DNA of 50,149 nucleotides from assembly GCA_009758405.1 (NCBI GenBank), contig WSBC01000019.1, positions 1 through 50,149 on the forward strand, given 5' to 3'. This stretch comes from Methanobacteriota archaeon (GTDB taxonomy: Archaea > Thermoplasmatota > Thermoplasmata > Thermoplasmatales > ARK-15). The notes below the pieces were generated by a model. It made no database searches. It worked only from the letters and a program-made list of their open reading frames with translations, and had not been told where the DNA came from. The stretch's first letter is position 1, and the number at the start of each line of letters is the position of its first letter. Below are positions 16,459 through 24,816 of the stretch, one piece after another. Position numbers and translations under genes: made by a program.

Positions 16459-16890
16459 ATGGCAAATGATGAAACAATATCTGTAAAGGGAGTGAAGAAG
16501 GACCTATATGATAGAATAAAGGACATTGCAAGGGAGTCTGGGAAGACAATAGGAGAGATTACAAACGATGCATACAGGCTATTTTTATCAGCATCATCCA
16601 CAATAAAAGAAACTGGAGAGCAATTCATACAGGGTTTAAAGGAATCACAGGCCATGGTAATATCAAACATTGATTACCTGGAGATCACTGGAAAGGAGAT
16701 TGTTGGCTATGGTAAAAAGGTAATGTTTAAGAATATAGGCACATTAAAAATAAAGGAAATAAGTGAAAAGGAATTTGAGGATTATATTGATTCAATAGTT
16801 AATGTGAAAAAGTTAGGTGTTCCAGGGAACATCAACAGGTTAAAGGTCCTTGAAAGATCTAGGTTCATAGGTGAGATTTTTTCCATATGA
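16459..16890 (+). CDS. Ribbon-helix-helix DNA-binding protein, probable autoregulator
   Basis: The product is 143 residues. The N-terminal ~45 residues fit an RHH/CopG fold: a beta strand TISVKGVKKDLYDRIKDIA, then a helix-turn-helix pair with ESGKTIGEITNDAYRLF. The rest has no signature I recognise; MVISNIDYLEITGKEIVGYGKK looks like a beta-rich ligand or dimer domain, followed by a helical tail. The upstream region holds an inverted-repeat operator around the TATA box, which strongly suggests self-control. The start is leaderless. No obvious toxin gene is adjacent: the next gene is argS, so an antitoxin role is not supported. Confidence 0.7.
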   Translation: MANDETISVKGVKKDLYDRIKDIARESGKTIGEITNDAYRLFLSASSTIKETGEQFIQGLKESQAMVISNIDYLEITGKEIVGYGKKVMFKNIGTLKIKEISEKEFEDYIDSIVNVKKLGVPGNINRLKVLERSRFIGEIFSI

Positions 16891-16989
16891 TCTCTTTCGA
16901 GAAATTATTATACAAATTTATTTATTAATAAGCAAATCAATCTCCATAAATTTATTATTTCAGGGAATTTAATTAAAAAACCAAAACAA

Positions 16990-16999
16990 TTTTTAATTA
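16990..16999 (+). promoter_or_regulatory. TATA box of argS
   Basis: TTTTTAATTA is centred 22-23 nt before the ATG at 17017 in an AT-rich gap of 126 nt. There is no Shine-Dalgarno, so a leaderless or very short-leader transcript is expected. Confidence 0.5.
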
Positions 17000-17016
17000 C
17001 AATTCAATAACTAAAT

Positions 17017-18705
17017 ATGCCCTCTATAGAAATTATAAAGGAAAATATCAAAAATGCAATAAAAAATGCTGTAAGGGAAAAATACTCAATTGATATTAAG
17101 ATAAATATTGAAAAGCCACCAGAGGGCTACGGTGATTTTTCATATCCACTCTTTGATCTTGTTAAATTTTTAAGGAGGGATCCTGCAGATATAGGGAGAG
17201 AAATAATTGATTCAATAAGGTTAGAAAATATTGAAAAGATGGAGGTCTCAGGCAATTATCTTAATTTTTATGTTGATTATCTTTCACTCTCAGAGGAATT
17301 CATAAGGAATATATGGGAAAGGGGTAGTGAAGCACTTAATTTTGAGAAGAAAAATATAAGGGTAATCCTTGAGCATACAAGCGCAAATCCCACAGGTCCA
17401 TTGCATGTTGGTAGGGGAAGGAACCCAATAATAGGTGATACCATTGGAAGAATTCTCAGAAAATGTGGATATGATGTTGAGACACACTATTATGTGAACG
17501 ATGCAGGTAGACAGAGCGCAATACTTGTTTATGGATATAAAAATATCAAGTTAGATGTGAATGAGAAAAAGTTGGATCACATGCTTGTACCGTACTACCA
17601 GAAGGCCAATGAGTTGATGGAAAAAAATCCAGATATTGCAAAAGAAGTTGAAAAAATAATGATGGATGTTGAGGGTGGTAACGAAAAGATAATAATGGAG
17701 AACAGGGAGATACTTGGAAAGGTTCTTGACGGGATTAGGGAAACACTCTCAAGGATAAATGTGAGATTTGATAAATTTTATTGGGAGACGGAGCTTATAC
17801 TGAATGGTAGTGTGAAACGTGTTCTTGAGCTTTTGAAGGATGAAATTAAGGAGGAGGAGGGTGCTTATTACATAGAGGTGGAGGTAAGGGGGAAGAAGGA
17901 GAAGGTATTCCTTATAAGGAAGGATGGAACTTCACTCTATTTCACAAGGGACATTGCATACCATTTGGTCAAGTCTGAGATGGGGGATGAGCTAATAGAT
18001 GTCCTGGGTGAAGACCATAAGCCACATGCAGAGATGTTGCTTCAGGTACTAAAAAAGATAAAGAAAGATATTTCTATAAGGACAGTTTTTTATTCCTTTG
18101 TTTCACTTCCAGAGGGGAGGATGAGTACAAGGAGGGGAAGGGTAGTTTATTTGGATGACCTGATAGACGAGGCGGTTGATAAGGCAAGGGAGGAAATTAT
18201 AAAGAGGAGGAGTGACCTAAAGGAGGAGGAAATTAGTTCACTTGCCGAAAAAATAGGGACAGGTGCGGTAAGATTTAACATTCTCAAGATACAGAGTGAA
18301 AAGAAGCTTGTTTTCAAATGGGAGGAGGCACTTAACTTTGAAGGTGATTCATCCCCATTCCTCCAGTACTCCTATGCTCGTGCATCTTCAATACTCAGGA
18401 AGGAATCGTGGAAGGGTAATTTCTCAAGAAATCTTTTAAGGGATCCATCTGAGATTTCATTGGTAAAGAATCTACTAAATTACCAGGAGATAATATTGGA
18501 TTCTGCAAGGGAACTTAGACCCTATAAGGTGGCAAAATACGCTGTTGATCTTGCATCTTCCTTTAACATATTCTATTCCCAGTGCCCCGTACTTAGGGAA
18601 AGTGAGGATATTAAACAAAACAGGCTTGGCCTTGTTTATGCATTTAGGATTGTGATGGGCGATCTTCTTGAAACAATGGGAATAGAGCATCCTGAGGAAA
18701 TTTAA
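17017..18705 (+). CDS. argS: Arginyl-tRNA synthetase
   Basis: The 562-residue class I synthetase has ANPTGPLHVGRGRN (around 125-138), the HIGH-equivalent with Arg at the last place as seen in several archaeal ArgRS, then YYVNDAGRQ and the MSTRRGRVV loop replacing KMSKS. The N-terminal ~110 residues form the Add1 tRNA D-loop domain, and the C-terminal part is the anticodon-binding DALR helix bundle ending MGIEHPEEI. It charges tRNA-Arg in the cytosol. The stop overlaps the convergent COG3199 gene by 4 nt. Confidence 0.95.
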   Translation: MPSIEIIKENIKNAIKNAVREKYSIDIKINIEKPPEGYGDFSYPLFDLVKFLRRDPADIGREIIDSIRLENIEKMEVSGNYLNFYVDYLSLSEEFIRNIWERGSEALNFEKKNIRVILEHTSANPTGPLHVGRGRNPIIGDTIGRILRKCGYDVETHYYVNDAGRQSAILVYGYKNIKLDVNEKKLDHMLVPYYQKANELMEKNPDIAKEVEKIMMDVEGGNEKIIMENREILGKVLDGIRETLSRINVRFDKFYWETELILNGSVKRVLELLKDEIKEEEGAYYIEVEVRGKKEKVFLIRKDGTSLYFTRDIAYHLVKSEMGDELIDVLGEDHKPHAEMLLQVLKKIKKDISIRTVFYSFVSLPEGRMSTRRGRVVYLDDLIDEAVDKAREEIIKRRSDLKEEEISSLAEKIGTGAVRFNILKIQSEKKLVFKWEEALNFEGDSSPFLQYSYARASSILRKESWKGNFSRNLLRDPSEISLVKNLLNYQEIILDSARELRPYKVAKYAVDLASSFNIFYSQCPVLRESEDIKQNRLGLVYAFRIVMGDLLETMGIEHPEEI

Positions 18706-19805
18706 TAACCATACTCTGCAGGGAACATCCTTATCCTTCCATACCCTGTAATCACTCTATAATAACCTGAAAGCATCCTTGAAACATTTTCATCCCCCGC
18801 ATCAATAAGAAACCTGTCAAGGTTTGAAAGCTTCTGTGGTGTAGCAAGTATTATTATATTTTCTTTCTTTACATTTTTTAATATATCAGGTGTGAGTTGA
18901 AGGTTCCCCCTACCAATTATAAAGCCCTGGTTTCCAATGGGTGAAAGAACAATATAAAATTTATTATATTTTTTAATTAGCTCCTCTATGGACCTGCTGT
19001 TTAAATCCCTTGCGATTATTTCATTACCATAGAGTGCATCGAATCCCAGGAGCGTACATTCCTTTCCAAGTAGTGAGCATATCTTTTTAACTGTTGTGCC
19101 TGGGCCAAGAAGATAGAGTGCATCATTCTCCATATTGTCTATAAAGAATTCGGCTATGCCCTGTTTGTCCTCCTCATCATCCGTTGAATAAATCTCTGCC
19201 TTGCTGTTTTGTAAAAACCTGCCAAATACAGGCACCTTCAGGTAGCCATAGAGCCTTGTTGAAAACTCGTTCCTCCTGTATTTATCCTCATCAATGTCCA
19301 GCACCTCCCTTTCCTCAAGGCTAGTGTTTCCGTCTATAAAGGCCCTGATGAGCTCCTTTGCAGAATCTATTGATGAGGCAAAAACTGCAGAGTACATCTT
19401 TACACCGCTGGGTATTCCAAGAACTGGTACCTTCATGTCAACTGAATCCATAACGTCCCTTGCAGTACCATCACCCCCAACAAATATTATTATAGAGGCA
19501 TCGATCATTCTTTTTGCACATTCCACAGTATCTATCCTGCTTGTTTTCCCTGATGTTTTATAAATAACACTAAAGTTTGAATAACCTGATTCTAGAAGCT
19601 CCGTTTCCCCCATCTTACCGCCACAGGTAATTATCTCATGTCCCATTAAAAAATCCTTAGATTTCTTCAGGAATTCCACTGCCCTGTTTGGAGAAACCTC
19701 TCTTGCACCAAGCCTTAATGCCACCTCATAAAGGTTGTCAGTACCCTTCAGTCCTACACTACCGCCCATTCCTGCAACAGGATTGACTATAAATCCAATT
19801 TTCAT
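18702..19805 (-). CDS. COG3199 ATP-NAD kinase-like protein (AcoX type)
   Basis: The 367-residue protein starts GFIVNPVAGMGGSVGLKG and has VGGDGTARDV near residue 115, the nucleotide-binding GGDGT motif of NAD kinases and diacylglycerol kinases. The length and N-terminus fit the COG3199 branch related to AcoX of acetoin gene clusters rather than classical NadK. It probably phosphorylates NAD or a related nucleotide; the exact acceptor is unproven. It is coupled by ATGA (19802-19805) to an AcuC-like deacetylase, an acetoin-cluster-like pairing. Confidence 0.82.
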   Translation of the reverse strand: MKIGFIVNPVAGMGGSVGLKGTDNLYEVALRLGAREVSPNRAVEFLKKSKDFLMGHEIITCGGKMGETELLESGYSNFSVIYKTSGKTSRIDTVECAKRMIDASIIIFVGGDGTARDVMDSVDMKVPVLGIPSGVKMYSAVFASSIDSAKELIRAFIDGNTSLEEREVLDIDEDKYRRNEFSTRLYGYLKVPVFGRFLQNSKAEIYSTDDEEDKQGIAEFFIDNMENDALYLLGPGTTVKKICSLLGKECTLLGFDALYGNEIIARDLNSRSIEELIKKYNKFYIVLSPIGNQGFIIGRGNLQLTPDILKNVKKENIIILATPQKLSNLDRFLIDAGDENVSRMLSGYYRVITGYGRIRMFPAEYGY

Positions 19806-20710
19806 GCATGACCCACCAGTGAACCTATTGCCTTCACATATGCCTTTACAGAATTCTCTATAGAGTATCCGCCTCCACCAAGCAATACAAGCCTTTTATT
19901 GCACATCTTCGTAGATAATTCAAATACCTTATTAACTATTTTTACGTAGGATTCTATTCTATATTTAAGATGAGTAAGTGGATCCCCCTCAAGGCCATCG
20001 GCACCAATCTGCATTATTATAAAATTGAATGATCTCCCCTTCACAAAATCATCAAGCTCGCCCATGTCAATCTCTGTTGAAAATGGCTCTCTTATTACAT
20101 TCCTCTTAGTTCCCTTTGCTTCTCCCTCGCCAGTCTCATATTCATAGCCAGTCCCAGGGAAGAGCGATCTAGGGTCTTCATGATAATCAATTATGTAAAC
20201 ATCAGGGTTATCTATGAAACCATAGAAAACACCATCCCCGTGGTGGGCATCTATGTCCACGTAAAGTATATTTTTTATCCCCTTGTTCAAAAGATAACTT
20301 ATTCCAATTGCAACATCATTGTAAACACAGAAGCCAGATCCATGATCCCTTGAGGCATGGTGTAAACCACCATTAAGGTTGATTGCAACATCATTCCTTT
20401 CAAGGGCAGTGTCTATTGCAGTCAATGTAGCCCTCACTACCCATAACGCATCCTGGTGTATCCCTGGGTATGCAGGAGTATCACCATAATCAATGTACCC
20501 CCTTCCATCTATTGATTTATTTTTTACAAAACTTACATATTTATATTTATGGAAAAGGTAGAGAATATCCTCTGGATATTCAAAGGCATCCAATCTTTCC
20601 ACAATGCCCTCCCTTATTAATATCCCCCCTGCCCTCCTTGCCTTCTCCGAAGAGAATGGATGATTCTTGAAGGAGTATCTTAGGGGCCTTTCATCATGTA
20701 CCAGGAACAT
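19802..20710 (-). CDS. AcuC-like / histone-deacetylase-family zinc deacetylase
   Basis: The 302-residue arginase/deacetylase fold carries the full HDAC active site: GGLHHAS (H117, H118), DIDAHHGDG (D152, D154, H156), GADGLEGDPL (D238) and GGGGYS near the C-terminus. These ligate Zn and polarise water for deacetylation. Relatives remove acetyl groups from acetyl-CoA synthetase lysines or from small acetylated amines; in archaea Alba or metabolic enzymes are possible targets (inference). It shares an A/T-rich divergent promoter (20711-20776) with icd and is coupled to the COG3199 kinase. Confidence 0.88.
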   Translation of the reverse strand: MFLVHDERPLRYSFKNHPFSSEKARRAGGILIREGIVERLDAFEYPEDILYLFHKYKYVSFVKNKSIDGRGYIDYGDTPAYPGIHQDALWVVRATLTAIDTALERNDVAINLNGGLHHASRDHGSGFCVYNDVAIGISYLLNKGIKNILYVDIDAHHGDGVFYGFIDNPDVYIIDYHEDPRSLFPGTGYEYETGEGEAKGTKRNVIREPFSTEIDMGELDDFVKGRSFNFIIMQIGADGLEGDPLTHLKYRIESYVKIVNKVFELSTKMCNKRLVLLGGGGYSIENSVKAYVKAIGSLVGHA

Positions 20711-20776
20711 AATAGTAAAAAGGATTGAGATAAAAAATATTTTATTACATAATTAACATATACTCCTGGTGATCTC

Positions 20777-22000
20777 ATGAGGAATAAAATACAGATGAAA
20801 AATCCAGTGGTTGAGATTGACGGGGATGAAATGACAAGGGTAATGTGGGCATGGGTGAAGGAAAAGCTAATTTTGCCTTTTGTCGATTTAAAGAGCGAAT
20901 ATTATGATCTTCACGTTTTGAACAGGGATAAGACAAACGATCAGGTAACATTTCAGGCAGCAGAGGCGGTGAAGAGATGGGGTGTGGGAATAAAATGTGC
21001 AACAATTACACCAAATGCTGAGAGGGTTAAGGAATTCAACCTTAAAAAGGAATGGCCAAGCCCAAATGCAACAATCAGGAGAATACTTGATGGGACCGTG
21101 TTCAGGGCACCTATTCCCATCAAGAACATAATACCTGCTGTACGTTTCTGGAAAAAGCCAATAGTTGTGGCAAGGCATGCATTCGGTGATATATACGATG
21201 GTGTAGGAATAAGGTTTGATTCGCCTGGCCAGGCAGAGATATACTTCAAGTCCGATGGGGGTATGGAAAAAAGGGTGCAGTTCCCTAGGTTCCCGGGTCC
21301 TGGTGTACTCCAGGGTTTCTATAACCTTGATAAGTCAATCCAGGGCTTTGCAAGGGCATCTTTTAAATATGCACTTATGAGCAGGCTTGACCTCTGGTTT
21401 GCAACTAAGGATACAATATCAAAGGTCTATGATGCTAGGTTCAAGGAGATATTCAATTCCATCTATGAGAACGAATTCAGGGAAGAATTTCAAAAGGCAG
21501 GAATTAATTACAATTATTATCTAATAGACGATGCTGTGGCAAGGGTGGTAAGATCAGAGGGTGGATTTGTCTGGGCCTGCAAGAACTACGATGGGGACGT
21601 ATTTTCAGATTTTGTTTCAACTGCATACGTTGGAACACTCGCATTGATGACTTCAGAGCTTATGTCACCTGAGGGCTATTATCTTTCTGAGGCCGCACAT
21701 GGAACAGTACAGAGACATTATTACAGGTATATTAAGGGTGAAAAGGTATCTTCAAACCCCACAGCACTCATATTCGCATGGACAAGGGGTCTAAAGAGAA
21801 GAGGGGAGCTGGATTCTTTGCCAGAGCTTGTGAAATTCTCTGAGGCACTTGAAAGGGCAACAATAAAAACAATAGAGGAAGATAATATAGTTACACAGGA
21901 TATTGCAAGAATATCAGAAATGCCAGGGAGTAAGGTGGTTTATACAGAGGATTTCATAGATGCAATCGCAAAGAACCTAGAAAAAATGCTTAAATGGTAA
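20777..22000 (+). CDS. icd: NADP-dependent isocitrate dehydrogenase, eukaryote/Thermotoga-type (subfamily II)
   Basis: The 407-residue protein has the homodimeric type II IDH signatures: VVEIDGDEMTRVMW, NRDKTNDQVT, GTVFRAPI, KPIVVARHAFGD, AAHGTVQRHYYRY and SSNPTALIFAWTRGL. It converts isocitrate to 2-oxoglutarate, yielding NADPH. GGTGATC immediately upstream (20768-20774) supports the ATG at 20777 over the second Met. Most archaeal IDHs I know of are subfamily I, so this type hints at ancient transfer. Its 3' end overlaps the convergent aldolase gene by 11 nt. Confidence 0.94.
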   Translation: MRNKIQMKNPVVEIDGDEMTRVMWAWVKEKLILPFVDLKSEYYDLHVLNRDKTNDQVTFQAAEAVKRWGVGIKCATITPNAERVKEFNLKKEWPSPNATIRRILDGTVFRAPIPIKNIIPAVRFWKKPIVVARHAFGDIYDGVGIRFDSPGQAEIYFKSDGGMEKRVQFPRFPGPGVLQGFYNLDKSIQGFARASFKYALMSRLDLWFATKDTISKVYDARFKEIFNSIYENEFREEFQKAGINYNYYLIDDAVARVVRSEGGFVWACKNYDGDVFSDFVSTAYVGTLALMTSELMSPEGYYLSEAAHGTVQRHYYRYIKGEKVSSNPTALIFAWTRGLKRRGELDSLPELVKFSEALERATIKTIEEDNIVTQDIARISEMPGSKVVYTEDFIDAIAKNLEKMLKW

Positions 22001-22847
22001 GTAATTTTATAACATTTTCAATATCATTTTTTTCTTCTTTTTTTAATTCTGAGTATGGAAAAATTGCATAATCATTATAATCTTTATTTCTTACAAGCCT
22101 CCAGAAAAGGTATGTGTAACTCATTGTATTGTATTTTCTTAGGATTTTCATCACATTGACAATTTTAAAATGCTTTTCAATGCTTCTTTCTTTATAAATC
22201 TCATGTATTAGGGGTGAGAAATTGCTTGTACCACAGACTCCACCGGATGCACCAAGTAATAAAGATGGATAAAGGAGGTCGTCCCTTCCCTGGAAAATGT
22301 ACCTCCCCCTGGGAAGCTCTGTAAAATAAAGGTTAAACTTTCTCATATCCCCTGAACTGTCCTTTACACCAACAATGTTTGAAAAATTCTCCATGAGCCT
22401 TGCTATGGTCGATGGCTCAATAAAATTTCCAGAGAGATCTGGATTGTTGTAAACGAATATGTCAAGGTCCACTTTTTCAGCCACCATGGAATAATATCTA
22501 TAGAGATCATCCTGATTGAATTTTAGATAAAAAGGTGTAATTACTACAGCACCTGTGTAACCAAGATCCTTCGCTTTTTTACCAGTTTCTATAGTGTCTT
22601 CCAGGTTATTCCTGCCTATTCCAGCTACTAGAGCGAGCTTTCCATTAACATTTTTGGAAACAAATTCAAGTATTTCCCAATGCCTCTTCATCGAAAAAAG
22701 TGTGAATGCGCCAGTGGATGAGCCCGGGAAAACACCCTCAATACCATTTCTTAACAAGAAATCAACCAATATGCCAATGGATTCGAAGTCGATCTCATTC
22801 TTCTTAACAGGCGTAATCATGGGAGTTATAATACCCTTGTATTCCAT
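21990..22847 (-). CDS. DHDPS/NAL-family aldolase, probable 2-keto-3-deoxygluconate aldolase
   Basis: The product has 285 residues from the ATG at 22847, chosen because GGAGGG lies 9 nt upstream and the alternative TTG overlaps the previous stop. Class I aldolase residues are Y133 (VYNNP) and the Schiff-base K162 (GVKDSSGD); GSSTGAFTLFS is the carboxylate-binding loop. No lysine-pathway genes are adjacent, and Thermoplasmatales use a KDG aldolase of this superfamily in the non-phosphorylative Entner-Doudoroff route, so that role is favoured by inference. It is the last gene of an operon behind a class II amidotransferase (5-nt gap). Confidence 0.78.
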   Translation of the reverse strand: MEYKGIITPMITPVKKNEIDFESIGILVDFLLRNGIEGVFPGSSTGAFTLFSMKRHWEILEFVSKNVNGKLALVAGIGRNNLEDTIETGKKAKDLGYTGAVVITPFYLKFNQDDLYRYYSMVAEKVDLDIFVYNNPDLSGNFIEPSTIARLMENFSNIVGVKDSSGDMRKFNLYFTELPRGRYIFQGRDDLLYPSLLLGASGGVCGTSNFSPLIHEIYKERSIEKHFKIVNVMKILRKYNTMSYTYLFWRLVRNKDYNDYAIFPYSELKKEEKNDIENVIKLLTI

Positions 22848-22852
22848 GGAAA

Positions 22853-23578
22853 TCAACCCTCCATTAGCTTCATTCTTTCAACAGGCTCAACATTCCCGGA
22901 TAATATTTTAAGATTTTCATCTATTAAGTTTAAATAGTATGCAACAGTGGAGGACATTATTGCAACGTTTGCACCATTCACATATCTGAAAAGAGTTAGG
23001 TATTTTTCTTTCGATTTGAAATCTGAATAATAGTAGAATTTCACATATTCCCTTCCATTTACTAGAAATAGGAGATTCAAGGTCTCATTTGCCCCAAGAT
23101 CATAAACAATGTCAATAGTCTTCCTTATTCTATTGTATGGATCACCCTCCATGTATGATAGTAAAAGTGCAAGTACCTCAGTATCATTCTTATTTCTATA
23201 CTCAATGTTAAATTCTTTACCAATTATCTCCTTTCTCAAATGTCCATTATGGGCAATGTATATGGTGTGTTCGCCACCTATCCTATAGGGATGTGAGTCA
23301 TCCGCTAGCCTGGTGGGTTCATCAGTTGAGGCAAGCCTCGCATGTATCAGGGCATGCGACCTTTCAGGGAATATGTTAAGAGGAATAATATCCTCATATA
23401 TTGGTGTGAGGCTCCTTAAATATATTTCCCTGCCATCAGAGAGAATTGCCATCCCCCAGCCAGAATTGTGCGACCTGTTTTCAAGAAAAACATCCCTTTC
23501 AGAGGCGAAAAGAAGTGCCCGGTATAGCCTGGAATTGAAATATCTATCACCATTGGAAACAAACATCCTGCAGTGCAT
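22853..23578 (-). CDS. Class II glutamine amidotransferase (YafJ-like)
   Basis: The 241-residue Ntn-hydrolase domain reads MHCRMF at its start, then SHNSGWGMAI, HARLAST and AHNGHL, the oxyanion and substrate loops of COG0121 proteins. The nucleophile in this class is the N-terminal Cys exposed by Met removal. Here Cys is residue 3 (codon 23570-23572) behind a His, and no start codon places it at position 2. An aminopeptidase step or self-processing would be needed. It delivers ammonia from Gln to an unknown acceptor. It lies between the coiled-coil gene (20 nt) and the aldolase gene (5 nt). Confidence 0.82.
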   Translation of the reverse strand: MHCRMFVSNGDRYFNSRLYRALLFASERDVFLENRSHNSGWGMAILSDGREIYLRSLTPIYEDIIPLNIFPERSHALIHARLASTDEPTRLADDSHPYRIGGEHTIYIAHNGHLRKEIIGKEFNIEYRNKNDTEVLALLLSYMEGDPYNRIRKTIDIVYDLGANETLNLLFLVNGREYVKFYYYSDFKSKEKYLTLFRYVNGANVAIMSSTVAYYLNLIDENLKILSGNVEPVERMKLMEG

Positions 23579-23598
23579 AAGTCATGGAATGAATACAA

Positions 23599-24576
23599 TT
23601 ATTTCATCTTTGGCTTTACCTTTTTAAAGTATTCTTTTATTTCGTTCCTCATTGATCTTATCTGGTTCTCAAGCGACTTTGCCTCTTTTTTTAGATCCTC
23701 TACCTTTTTTTCATAGGCCATTTTATCCTCTATAACATCATCAATCTCCCTAAGATATTTCTGTATATTTACTCCCCTACCCTCGAGATCCTGCTCAAGA
23801 TCCTTTATTAGAGAGATTGAAAAACCCATCTCCATAAGTTTATCAAGGTAGTCCACGGACCTTATGAATTGTTCTATACCCATCCCCCTCTCTCTCAGTG
23901 CTTTGAGTGCATTTGATACCTCCATTAGATCCCTACTGCTGAAATTAATGTTTTTTGCCTCTGAGATGAAATTTTTAATTTCATCATACTTTAGCTCTAA
24001 ACTCTTTTCCATAAATAAAAGTATATCCATCTCCCTTTTCCTTTTTTCAAACTCCTTCTCCAAATCCCTTAGCTCATTATCAATTTCCCTCTTTTTATTC
24101 TCCAATTCAGCAATCTCCTTCTCATAGCTGTCTATTGTGGCCTTGAGCTCCCTACCCCTTGCTACCATTCTATCCAGGGCGGACGGTATCTCCGAATAGT
24201 CTATTCCTGAATATTTGTTCAATTTTAACATCTTTAATGAATTTTCAATCAAGGATCTCCTTTTTTCCTCATCAAGCTTCTTTAAAGAAATTATGAAACG
24301 CACAACATCCTCCTTCTCCATGTCATTGAAAAGTTTAAAATAGTAATAGCCCTGAACAAGATCTTCAATGGTTATATCCTTTTCCATCATGAGTGATGTG
24401 ATTTGTCTCAGATAATAATCATCCTCGTATACCTTGAAATATCCATGGATCCATTCATTTATTATCTTTTTTAAAGATTCGATATCTATATTATATTTTA
24501 TTGATAAATCGTTTAAACTGCTACCCTGAAGGTATTCCTTTATTATATTCGCCTTTAACTTTAATCCAATTTCCAT
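23599..24576 (-). CDS. HTH plus long coiled-coil protein, unknown function
   Basis: The product is 325 residues. The N-terminus (IIKEYLQGSSLNDLSIKYNIDIESLKKII) looks like a sigma-70 region 4/homeodomain-like helix-turn-helix. Residues ~145-215 and ~270-325 have dense heptads rich in E/K/R (for example ELENKKREIDNELRDLEKEF), typical of coiled coils. There is no membrane span. It may link DNA to a larger assembly or act as a chromosome-organising factor; both are guesses. An A/T box (TTTAATATACA, near 24600-24610) makes it the first gene of the operon with the amidotransferase and aldolase. Confidence 0.65.
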   Translation of the reverse strand: MEIGLKLKANIIKEYLQGSSLNDLSIKYNIDIESLKKIINEWIHGYFKVYEDDYYLRQITSLMMEKDITIEDLVQGYYYFKLFNDMEKEDVVRFIISLKKLDEEKRRSLIENSLKMLKLNKYSGIDYSEIPSALDRMVARGRELKATIDSYEKEIAELENKKREIDNELRDLEKEFEKRKREMDILLFMEKSLELKYDEIKNFISEAKNINFSSRDLMEVSNALKALRERGMGIEQFIRSVDYLDKLMEMGFSISLIKDLEQDLEGRGVNIQKYLREIDDVIEDKMAYEKKVEDLKKEAKSLENQIRSMRNEIKEYFKKVKPKMK

Positions 24577-24816
24577 AAAAATGAAAACATGGAAATGTAT
24601 ATTAAACTATTCGGGAGATTTGATTGAAATTTTAATGTTATAATCACATTCTTCCAGTGATCTCTAATTTAATCTTTCTTTGGCAGTACTTACAATTATT
24701 TTGAAAAGATCTATTTCTTAATAATTGCTCAAAGTTAGCAATTAGTTTATTTACAGAGTAATTTTTAAAAATAAATTAATATACATAAATTCCTTTTACC
24801 TTATTCAGTGATTTTC
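24577..24816. promoter_or_regulatory. Divergent promoter region of coiled-coil operon and SQR gene
   Basis: The 240-nt gap has no ORF. It contains a perfect 8-bp inverted repeat TAATTGCT-N7-AGCAATTA (24722-24744). A T/A-rich stretch TTTTTAAAAATAAATTAATA (24762-24781) probably carries the plus-strand TATA element, and GTGAT lies 4 nt before ATG 24817. The inverted repeat lies about 20-40 nt upstream of the likely TATA box, a position suited to an activator or repressor of the sulfide oxidation gene. Confidence 0.5.

Noticed and set aside
16459-16890. RHH protein as an antitoxin of a toxin-antitoxin pair
   Set aside because: No small toxin ORF lies next to it; neighbours are folP and argS.
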